Of a stretch of 64,000 bases of DNA, positions 53,001-63,928 are shown one piece after another (within the stretch, counting starts at the first letter, position 1; each line of letters begins with the position of its first letter). This DNA comes from Bathymodiolus brooksi (lineage: Eukaryota; Mollusca; Bivalvia; Mytilida; Modiolidae): contig OY804588.1 of the NCBI GenBank assembly GCA_963680875.1, positions 94,730,233 through 94,794,232 of the forward strand, read 5' to 3'. Under the pieces are notes generated by a model, which did no database searches, was not told the origin of the DNA, and was given only the letters and a program-made list of their open reading frames with translations. Made by a program: the position numbers and the translations under genes.

Positions 53001-53877
53001 GAAAAAAGGGGGATGAAATTTTAATTGTCCATTGCTGCTTTAGTGTAAGTCAAAATGAGTTCAAATTTTAACTGCAGCTACATGGCAAGGAGTAGTTTAA
53101 CATATATTCTGGGTTTTTCTGTGAAATTTTACTTTCAGCCGATATATACCGATTATGCAAATTAGGCATATTTTGATAAAAGATCACATTTAAATCTTCT
53201 CCTCTGAAACCGCTGAACCAAATTAAACCAAACCTGGCAGGGATGGTCCCTGGGTGGGTCCCTTTCAAAATTGTGTCCGACAGCCCCGCCCTCCATTCAA
53301 GATGGCCACTGTTACTAAAAATAGAAATTTCTTCAAATTGCCAAAACTGCTCTATTTTAAGCCAGAATGTGCCCAAATTTGAACTGTGTAAGCATAATGA
53401 TGAGCTTTTTAGCATATATTACAGGATTTTTTATGAACTTTGAACTTTTGCCGATTTTGACCGATTATGCAAATTAGAAAAAAGGGGGGATGAAATTTTA
53501 AAAAAATCTTCTCCTCGGAAACTACTGAGCCAATATCAACCAAACTTTGTTGAAATGATTCTTGGATGGCCCCCTTCCAAAATTGTGTCCGTTGATCTCG
53601 ACTTCCAACCAAGATGGCCGCCAAGCTAAAAATAGAAAAAAGGGGGGATGAAATTTTAATTGTCCATTGCTGCTTTAGTGTAAGTCAAAATGAGCTCAAA
53701 TTTTAATTGCAGCTACATGGCAAGGAGTAGTTTAACATATATTCTGGGTTTTTCTGTGAAATTTTTCTTTCAGCCGATATATACCGATTATGCAAATTAG
53801 GCATATTTTGATAAAAGATCACATTTAAATCTTCTCCTCTGAAACCGCAGAACCAAATTAAACCAAACCTGGCAGGG
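50072..53877 (+). repeat. 6-unit higher-order block, copy 1 (units 79-84)
   Basis: Six-unit block of 3806 bp, repeated at 53878-57682. Shared markers include the array-unique GTTACAAAAAATAG (extra A at 52048 and 55853, 3805 bp apart), the CCGGTGATC units 81 and 87, the A7TT units 83 and 89, and the TTGCC/AACTTTGAAC units 84 and 90 with GGCCGCC. Bounds are set at the landmark because the junction interval lies around it. Confidence 0.9.
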
Positions 53878-54416
53878 ATGGTCCCTGGGTGGGTCCCTTT
53901 CAAAATTGTGTCCGACAGCCCCGCCCTCCATTCAAGATGGCCACTGTTACTAAAAATAGAAATTTCTTCAAATGGCCAAAACTGCTCTATTTTAAGCCAG
54001 AATGTGCCCAAATTTGAACTGTGTAAGCATAATGATGAGCTTTTTAGCATATATTACAGGATTTTTTATGAACTGTGAACTTTTGCCGATTTTGACCGAT
54101 TATACAAATTAGAAAAAAGGGGGGATGAAATTTAAAAAAATCTTCTCCTCGGAAACTACTGAGCCAATATCAACCAAACTTTGTTGAAATGATTCTTGGA
54201 TGGCCCCCTTCCAAAATTGTGTCCGTTGATCCCGACTTCCAACCAAGATGGCCACCAAGCTAAAAATAGAAAAAAGGGGGATGAAATTTTAATTGTCCAT
54301 TGCTGCTTTAGTGTAAGTCAAAATGAGTTCAAATTTTAACTGCAGCTACATGGCAAGGAGTAGTTTAACATATATTCCGGGTTTTTCTGTGAAATTTTTC
54401 TTTCAGCCGATATATA
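53784..54416 (+). repeat. Satellite unit 85: recombinant unit with 1-base deletion
   Basis: This is the only 633-bp unit. It is the crossover product at the 6-unit block junction. Its X-half run reads TTT-A7-TCTTC, one base shorter than each of the three usual states (T3A8, T4A7 and T3A7TT), so a single-base loss occurred in the homopolymer (54131-54138). The loss breaks the short open frame that runs on the minus strand through this part of the other units, with no sign of compensation. Confidence 0.88.
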
Positions 54417-57400
54417 CCGATTATGCAAATTAGGCATATTTTGATAAAAGATCACATTTAAATCTTCTCCTCTGAAACCGCAGAACCAAATTAAACCAAA
54501 CCTGGCAGGGATGGTCCCTGGGTGGGTCCCTTTCAAAATTGTGTCCGACAGCCCCGCCCTCCATTCAAGATGGCCACTGTTACTAAAAATAGAAATTTCT
54601 TCAAATGGTCAAAACTGCTCTATTTTAAGCCAGAATGTGCCCAAATTTGAACTGTGTAAGCATAATGATGAGCTTTTTAGCATATATTACAGGATTTTTT
54701 ATGAACTGTGAACTTTTGCCGATTTTGACCGATTATACAAATTAGAAAAAAGGGGGGATGAAATTTAAAAAAAATCTTCTCCTCGGAAACTACTGAGCCA
54801 ATATCAACCAAACTTTGTTGAAATGATTCTTGGATGGCCCCCTTCCAAAATTGTGTCCGTTGATCTCGACTTCCAACCAAGATGTCCGCCAAGCTAAAAA
54901 TAGAAAAAAGGGGGGATGAAATTTTAATTGTCCATTGCTGCTTTAGTGTAAGTCAAAATGAGGTCAAATTTTAACTGCAGCTACATGGCAAGGAGTAGTT
55001 TAACATATATTCCGGGTTTTTCTGTGAAATTTTTCTTTCAGCCGATATATACCGATTATGCAAATTAGGCATATTTTGATAAAAGATCACATTTAAATCT
55101 TCTCCTCTGAAACCGCAGAACCAAATTAAACCAAACCTGGCAGGGATGGTCCCTGGGTGGGTCCCTTTCAAAATTGTGTCCGACAGCCCCGCCCTCCATT
55201 CAAGATGGCCACTGTTACTAAAAATAGAAATTTCTTCAAATGGTCAAAACTGCTCTATTTTAAGCCAGAATGTGCCCAAATTTGAACTGTGTAAGCATAA
55301 TGATGAGCTTTTTAGCATATATTACAGGATTTTTTATGAACTGTGAACTTTTGCCGATTTTGACCGATTATACAAATTAGAAAAAAGGGGGGATGAAATT
55401 TAAAAAAAATCTTCTCCTCGGAAACTACTGAGCCAATATCAACCAAACTTTGTTGAAATGATTCTTGGATGGCCCCCTTCCAAAATTGTGTCCGGTGATC
55501 CCGACTTCCAACCAAGATGGCCACCAAGCTAAAAATAGAAAAAAGGGGGATGAAATTTTAATTGTCCATTGCTGCTTTAGTGTAAGTCAAAATGAGTTCA
55601 AATTTTAACTGCAGCTACATGGCAAGGAGTAGTTTAACATATATTCCGGGTTTTTCTGTGAAATTTTACTTTCAGCCGATATATACCGATTATGCAAATT
55701 AGGCATATTTTGATAAAAGATCACATTTAAATCTTCTCCTCTGAAACCGCTGAACCAAATTAAACCAAACCTGGCAGGGATGGTCCCTGGGTGGGTCCCT
55801 TTCAAAATTGTGTCCGACAGCCCCGCCCTCCATTCAAGATGGCCACTGTTACAAAAAATAGAAATTTCTTCAAATGGCCAAAACTGCTCTATTTTAAGCC
55901 AGAATGTGCCCAAATTTGAACTGTGTAAGCATAATGATGAGCTTTTTAGCATATATTACAGGATTTTTTATGAACTGTGAACTTTTGCCGATTTTGACCG
56001 ATTATACAAATTAGAAAAAAGGGGGGATGAAATTTAAAAAAAATCTTCTCCTCGGAAACTACTGAGCCAATATCAACCAAACTTTGTTGAAATGATTCTT
56101 GGATGGCCCCCTTCCAAAATTGTGTCCGTTGATCCCGACTTCCAACCAAGATGGCCACCAAGCTAAAAATAGAAAAAAGGGGGATGAAATTTTAATTGTC
56201 CATTGCTGCTTTAGTGTAAGTCAAAATGAGTTCAAATTTTAACTGCAGCTACATGGCAAGGAGTAGTTTAACATATATTCCGGGTTTTTCTGTGAAATTT
56301 TACTTTCAGCCGATATATACCGATTATGCAAATTAGGCATATTTTGATAAAAGATCACATTTAAATCTTCTCCTCTGAAACCGCTGAACCAAATTAAACC
56401 AAACCTGGCAGGGATGGTCCCTGGGTGGGTCCCTTTCAAAATTGTGTCCGACAGCCCCGCCCTCCATTCAAGATGGCCACTGTTACTAAAAATAGAAATT
56501 TCTTCAAATGGCCAAAACTGCTCTATTTTAAGCCAGAATGTGCCCAAATTTGAACTGTGTAAGCATAATGATGAGCTTTTTAGCATATATTACAGGATTT
56601 TTTATGAACTGTGAACTTTTGCCGATTTTGACCGATTATACAAATTAGAAAAAAGGGGGGATGAAATTTAAAAAAATTCTTCTCCTCGGAAACTACTGAG
56701 CCAATATCAACCAAACTTTGTTGAAATGATTCTTGGATGGCCCCCTTCCAAAATTGTGTCCGTTGATCCCGACTTCCAACCAAGATGGCCACCAAGCTAA
56801 AAATAGAAAAAAGGGGGATGAAATTTTAATTGTCCATTGCTGCTTTAGTGTAAGTCAAAATGAGTTCAAATTTTAACTGCAGCTACATGGCAAGGAGTAG
56901 TTTAACATATATTCTGGGTTTTTCTGTGAAATTTTACTTTCAGCCGATATATACCGATTATGCAAATTAGGCATATTTTGATAAAAGATCACATTTAAAT
57001 CTTCTCCTCTGAAACCGCTGAACCAAATTAAACCAAACCTGGCAGGGATGGTCCCTGGGTGGGTCCCTTTCAAAATTGTGTCCGACAGCCCCGCCCTCCA
57101 TTCAAGATGGCCACTGTTACTAAAAATAGAAATTTCTTCAAATTGCCAAAACTGCTCTATTTTAAGCCAGAATGTGCCCAAATTTGAACTGTGTAAGCAT
57201 AATGATGAGCTTTTTAGCATATATTACAGGATTTTTTATGAACTTTGAACTTTTGCCGATTTTGACCGATTATGCAAATTAGAAAAAAGGGGGGATGAAA
57301 TTTTAAAAAAATCTTCTCCTCGGAAACTACTGAGCCAATATCAACCAAACTTTGTTGAAATGATTCTTGGATGGCCCCCTTCCAAAATTGTGTCCGTTGA

Positions 57401-57682
57401 TCTCGACTTCCAACCAAGATGGCCGCCAAGCTAAAAATAGAAAAAAGGGGGGATGAAATTTTAATTGTCCATTGCTGCTTTAGTGTAAGTCAAAATGAGC
57501 TCAAATTTTAATTGCAGCTACATGGCAAGGAGTAGTTTAACATATATTCTGGGTTTTTCTGTGAAATTTTTCTTTCAGCCGATATATACCGATTATGCAA
57601 ATTAGGCATATTTTGATAAAAGATCACATTTAAATCTTCTCCTCTGAAACCGCAGAACCAAATTAAACCAAACCTGGCAGGG
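53878..57682 (+). repeat. 6-unit higher-order block, copy 2 (units 85-90)
   Basis: Second copy of the 6-unit block, 3805 bp. At the junction, unit 85 is a hybrid. Its left side (CGCAGA, A at 53849) matches unit 91, and its right side (GGCC, C at 53976) matches unit 79. Unit 91 has GGTC (57781) and unit 79 has CGCTGA (50043). The exchange therefore fell in 53850-53975. The copy is one base shorter because the A/T run of unit 85 lost a base. Confidence 0.9.
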
Positions 57683-58222
57683 ATGGTCCCTGGGTGGGTC
57701 CCTTTCAAAATTGTGTCCGACAGCCCCGCCCTCCATTCAAGATGGCCACTGTTACTAAAAATAGAAATTTCTTCAAATGGTCAAAACTGCTCTATTTTAA
57801 GCCAGAATGTGCCCAAATTTGAACTGTGTAAGCATAATGATGAGCTTTTTAGCATATATTACAGGATTTTTTATGAACTGTGAACTTTTGCCGATTTTGA
57901 CCGATTATACAAATTAGAAAAAAAGGGGGATGAAATTTTAAAAAAATCTTCTCCTCGGAAACTACTGAGCCAATATCAACCAAACTTTGTTGAAATGATT
58001 CTTGGATGGCCCCCTTCCAAAATTGTGTCCGTTGATCCCGACTTCCAACCAAGATGGCCACCAAGCTAAAAATAGAAAAAAGGGGGATGAAATTTTAATT
58101 GTCCATTGCTGCTTTAGTGTAAGTCAAAATGAGTTCAAATTTTAACTGCAGCTACATGGCAAGGAGTAGTTTAACATATATTCCGGGTTTTTCTGTGAAA
58201 TTTTACTTTCAGCCGATATATA

Positions 58223-58854
58223 CCGATTATGCAAATTAGGCATATTTTGATAAAAGATCACATTTAAATCTTCTCCTCTGAAACCGCTGAACCAAATTAA
58301 ACCAAACCTGGCAGGGATGGTCCCTGGGTGGGTCCCTTTCAAAATTGTGTCCGACAGCCCCGCCCTCCATTCAAGATGGCCACTGTTACTAAAAATAGAA
58401 ATTTCTTCAAATGGCCAAAACTGCTCTATTTTAAGCCAGAATGTGCCCAAATTTGAACTGTGTAAGCATAATGAGCTTTTTAGCATATATTACAGGATTT
58501 TTTATGAACTGTGAACTTTTGCCGATTTTGACCGATTATACAAATTAGAAAAAAGGGGGGATGAAATTTAAAAAAAATCTTCTCCTCGGAAACTACAGAG
58601 CCAATATCAACCAAACTTTGTTGAAATGATTCTTGGATGGCCCCCTTCCAAAATTGTGTCCGTTGATCCCGACTTCCAACCAAGATGTCCGCCAAGCTAA
58701 AAATAGAAAAAAGGGGGGATGAAATTTTAATTGTCCATTGCTGCTTTATTGTAAGTCAAAATGAGGTCAAATTTTAACTGCAGCTACATGGCAAGGAGTA
58801 GTTTAACATATATTCTGGGTTTTTCTGTGAAATTTTTCTTTCAGCCGATATATA
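58223..58854 (+). repeat. Satellite unit 92 with the same 3-base deletion
   Basis: This 632-bp unit has GCATAATGAGC at about 58472, at the same place within the unit as in unit 77, and the same AACTACAGAGCC, TGTCCGCC and TTTATTGTAAG states. Unlike unit 77 it has CGCTGA on its left. The shared segment therefore begins between that site and the deletion. It continues into the start of the next unit (93 against 78), which also shares TTCTGGG. Confidence 0.9.
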
Positions 58855-61800
58855 CCGATTATGCAAATTAGGCATATTTTGATAAAAGATCACATTTAAA
58901 TCTTCTCCTCTGAAACCGCAGAACCAAATTAAACCAAACCTGGCAGGGATGGTCCCTGGGTGGGTCCCTTTCAAAATTGTGTCCGACAGCCCCGCCCTCC
59001 ATTCAAGATGGCCACTGTTACTAAAAATAGAAATTTCTTCAAATGGTCAAAACTGCTCTATTTTAAGCCAGAATGTGCCCAAATTTGAACTGTGTAAGCA
59101 TAATGATGAGCTTTTTAGCATATATTACAGGATTTTTTATGAACTGTGAACTTTTGCCGATTTTGACCGATTATACAAATTAGAAAAAAGGGGGGATGAA
59201 ATTTAAAAAAAATCTTCTCCTCGGAAACTACTGAGCCAATATCAACCAAACTTTGTTGAAATGATTCTTGGATGGCCCCCTTCCAAAATTGTGTCCGGTG
59301 ATCCCGACTTCCAACCAAGATGGCCACCAAGCTAAAAATAGAAAAAAGGGGGATGAAATTTTAATTGTCCATTGCTGCTTTAGTGTAAGTCAAAATGAGT
59401 TCAAATTTTAACTGCAGCTACATGGCAAGGAGTAGTTTAACATATATTCCGGGTTTTTCTGTGAAATTTTACTTTCAGCCGATATATACCGATTATGCAA
59501 ATTAGGCATATTTTGATAAAAGATCACATTTAAATCTTCTCCTCTGAAACCGCTGAACCAAATTAAACCAAACCTGGCAGGGATGGTCCCTGGGTGGGTC
59601 CCTTTCAAAATTGTGTCCGACAGCCCCGCCCTCCATTCAAGATGGCCACTGTTACTAAAAATAGAAATTTCTTCAAATGGCCAAAACTGCTCTATTTTAA
59701 GCCAGAATGTGCCCAAATTTGAACTGTGTAAGCATAATGATGAGCTTTTTAGCATATATTACAGGATTTTTTATGAACTGTGAACTTTTGCCGATTTTGA
59801 CCGATTATACAAATTAGAAAAAAGGGGGGATGAAATTTAAAAAAAATCTTCTCCTCGGAAACTACTGAGCCAATATCAACCAAACTTTGTTGAAATGATT
59901 CTTGGATGGCCCCCTTCCAAAATTGTGTCCGTTGATCCCGACTTCCAACCAAGATGTCCGCCAAGCTAAAAATAGAAAAAAGGGGGGATGAAATTTTAAT
60001 TGTCCATTGCTGCTTTATTGTAAGTCAAAATGAGGTCAAATTTTAACTGCAGCTACATGGCAAGGAGTAGTTTAACATATATTCCGGGTTTTTCTGTGAA
60101 ATTTTTCTTTCAGCCGATATATACCGATTATGCAAATTAGGCATATTTTGATAAAAGATCACATTTAAATCTTCTCCTCTGAAACCGCAGAACCAAATTA
60201 AACCAAACCTGGCAGGGATGGTCCCTGGGTGGGTCCCTTTCAAAATTGTGTCCGACAGCCCCGCCCTCCATTCAAGATGGCCACTGTTACTAAAAATAGA
60301 AATTTCTTCAAATGGTCAAAACTGCTCTATTTTAAGCCAGAATGTGCCCAAATTTGAACTGTGTAAGCATAATGATGAGCTTTTTAGCATATATTACAGG
60401 ATTTTTTATGAACTGTGAACTTTTGCCGATTTTGACCGATTATACAAATTAGAAAAAAGGGGGGATGAAATTTAAAAAAAATCTTCTCCTCGGAAACTAC
60501 TGAGCCAATATCAACCAAACTTTGTTGAAATGATTCTTGGATGGCCCCCTTCCAAAATTGTGTCCGGTGATCCCGACTTCCAACCAAGATGGCCACCAAG
60601 CTAAAAATAGAAAAAAGGGGGATGAAATTTTAATTGTCCATTGCTGCTTTAGTGTAAGTCAAAATGAGTTCAAATTTTAACTGCAGCTACATGGCAAGGA
60701 GTAGTTTAACATATATTCCGGGTTTTTCTGTGAAATTTTACTTTCAGCCGATATATACCGATTATGCAAATTAGGCATATTTTGATAAAAGATCACATTT
60801 AAATCTTCTCCTCTGAAACCGCTGAACCAAATTAAACCAAACCTGGCAGGGATGGTCCCTGGGTGGGTCCCTTTCAAAATTGTGTCCGACAGCCCCGCCC
60901 TCCATTCAAGATGGCCACTGTTACTAAAAATAGAAATTTCTTCAAATGGCCAAAACTGCTCTATTTTAAGCCAGAATGTGCCCAAATTTGAACTGTGTAA
61001 GCATAATGATGAGCTTTTTAGCATATATTACAGGATTTTTTATGAACTGTGAACTTTTGCCGATTTTGACCGATTATACAAATTAGAAAAAAGGGGGGAT
61101 GAAATTTAAAAAAAATCTTCTCCTCGGAAACTACTGAGCCAATATCAACCAAACTTTGTTGAAATGATTCTTGGATGGCCCCCTTCCAAAATTGTGTCCG
61201 TTGATCCCGACTTCCAACCAAGATGTCCGCCAAGCTAAAAATAGAAAAAAGGGGGGATGAAATTTTAATTGTCCATTGCTGCTTTATTGTAAGTCAAAAT
61301 GAGGTCAAATTTTAACTGCAGCTACATGGCAAGGAGTAGTTTAACATATATTCTGGGTTTTTCTGTGAAATTTTTCTTTCAGCCGATATATACCGATTAT
61401 GCAAATTAGGCATATTTTGATAAAAGATCACATTTAAATCTTCTCCTCTGAAACCGCAGAACCAAATTAAACCAAACCTGGCAGGGATGGTCCCTGGGTG
61501 GGTCCCTTTCAAAATTGTGTCCGACAGCCCCGCCCTCCATTCAAGATGGCCACTGTTACTAAAAATAGAAATTTCTTCAAATGGTCAAAACTGCTCTATT
61601 TTAAGCCAGAATGTGCCCAAATTTGAACTGTGTAAGCATAATGATGAGCTTTTTAGCATATATTACAGGATTTTTTATGAACTGTGAACTTTTGCCGATT
61701 TTGACCGATTATACAAATTAGAAAAAAGGGGGGATGAAATTTAAAAAAAATCTTCTCCTCGGAAACTACTGAGCCAATATCAACCAAACTTTGTTGAAAT

Positions 61801-63294
61801 GATTCTTGGATGGCCCCCTTCCAAAATTGTGTCCGGTGATCCCGACTTCCAACCAAGATGGCCACCAAGCTAAAAATAGAAAAAAGGGGGATGAAATTTT
61901 AATTGTCCATTGCTGCTTTAGTGTAAGTCAAAATGAGTTCAAATTTTAACTGCAGCTACATGGCAAGGAGTAGTTTAACATATATTCCGGGTTTTTCTGT
62001 GAAATTTTACTTTCAGCCGATATATACCGATTATGCAAATTAGGCATATTTTGATAAAAGATCACATTTAAATCTTCTCCTCTGAAACCGCTGAACCAAA
62101 TTAAACCAAACCTGGCAGGGATGGTCCCTGGGTGGGTCCCTTTCAAAATTGTGTCCGACAGCCCCGCCCTCCATTCAAGATGGCCACTGTTACTAAAAAT
62201 AGAAATTTCTTCAAATGGCCAAAACTGCTCTATTTTAAGCCAGAATGTGCCCAAATTTGAACTGTGTAAGCATAATGATGAGCTTTTTAGCATATATTAC
62301 AGGATTTTTTATGAACTGTGAACTTTTGCCGATTTTGACCGATTATACAAATTAGAAAAAAGGGGGGATGAAATTTAAAAAAAATCTTCTCCTCGGAAAC
62401 TACTGAGCCAATATCAACCAAACTTTGTTGAAATGATTCTTGGATGGCCCCCTTCCAAAATTGTGTCCGTTGATCCCGACTTCCAACCAAGATGGCCACC
62501 AAGCTAAAAATAGAAAAAAGGGGGATGAAATTTTAATTGTCCATTGCTGCTTTAGTGTAAGTCAAAATGAGTTCAAATTTTAACTGCAGCTACATGGCAA
62601 GGAGTAGTTTAACATATATTCCGGGTTTTTCTGTGAAATTTTACTTTCAGCCGATATATACCGATTATGCAAATTAGGCATATTTTGATAAAAGATCACA
62701 TTTAAATCTTCTCCTCTGAAACCGCTGAACCAAATTAAACCAAACCTGGCAGGGATGGTCCCTGGGTGGGTCCCTTTCAAAATTGTGTCCGACAGCCCCG
62801 CCCTCCATTCAAGATGGCCACTGTTACTAAAAATAGAAATTTCTTCAAATGGCCAAAACTGCTCTATTTTAAGCCAGAATGTGCCCAAATTTGAACTGTG
62901 TAAGCATAATGATGAGCTTTTTAGCATATATTACAGGATTTTTTATGAACTGTGAACTTTTGCCGATTTTGACCGATTATACAAATTAGAAAAAAGGGGG
63001 GATGAAATTTAAAAAAAATCTTCTCCTCGGAAACTACTGAGCCAATATCAACCAAACTTTGTTGAAATGATTCTTGGATGGCCCCCTTCCAAAATTGTGT
63101 CCGTTGATCCCGACTTCCAACCAAGATGGCCACCAAGCTAAAAATAGAAAAAAGGGGGATGAAATTTTAATTGTCCATTGCTGCTTTAGTGTAAGTCAAA
63201 ATGAGTTCAAATTTTAACTGCAGCTACATGGCAAGGAGTAGTTTAACATATATTCTGGGTTTTTCTGTGAAATTTTACTTTCAGCCGATATATA

Positions 63295-63928
63295 CCGATT
63301 ATGCAAATTAGGCATATTTTGATAAAAGATCACATTTAAATCTTCTCCTCTGAAACCGCTGAACCAAATTAAACCAAACCTGGCAGGGATGGTCCCTGGG
63401 TGGGTCCCTTTCAAAATTGTGTCCGACAGCCCCGCCCTCCATTCAAGATGGCCACTGTTACTAAAAATAGAAATTTCTTCAAATTGCCAAAACTGCTCTA
63501 TTTTAAGCCAGAATGTGCCCAAATTTGAACTGTGTAAGCATAATGATGAGCTTTTTAGCATATATTACAGGATTTTTTATGAACTGTGAACTTTTGCCGA
63601 TTTTGACCGATTATACAAATTAGAAAAAAGGGGGGATGAAATTTAAAAAAAATCTTCTCCTCGGAAACTACTGAGCCAATATCAACCAAACTTTGTTGAA
63701 ATGATTCTTGGATGGCCCCCTTCCAAAATTGTGTCCGTTGATCCCGACTTCCAACCAAGATGGCCACCAAGCTAAAAATAGAAAAAAGGGGGATGAAATT
63801 TTAATTGTCCATTGCTGCTTTAGTGTAAGTCAAAATGAGTTCAAATTTTAACTGCAGCTACATGGCAAGGAGTAGTTTAACATATATTCTGGGTTTTTCT
63901 GTGAAATTTTACTTTCAGCCGATATATA
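63295..63928 (+). repeat. Satellite unit 100: marker-linkage recombinant
   Basis: Unit 100 has TTGCC (T at 63485) but AACTGTGAAC (G at 63586) and ATACAAAT. The ten other TTGCC units (6, 8, 13, 19, 30, 45, 60, 64, 84, 90) all carry AACTTTGAAC and ATGCAAAT. An exchange or conversion tract boundary in 63486-63585 explains this. Confidence 0.85.

Larger units (their letters stand above)
57683..63928 (+). repeat. Units 91-100: right zone
   Basis: Unit 91 has a private A7G5 run near 57918-57929. Unit 92 has the 3-base deletion. Units 93-97 alternate GGTC/CCGGTGATC units (93, 95, 97) with GGCC/TGTCCGCC/G6 units (94, 96), another 1269-bp two-unit pattern. Units 98-99 are plain GGCC/GGCCACC/G5 copies. 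Unit 100 is a recombinant. Divergence does not visibly rise toward the right end of the window, unlike at the left. The start overlaps the landmark of unit 91, where the 6-unit block stops. Confidence 0.8.
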
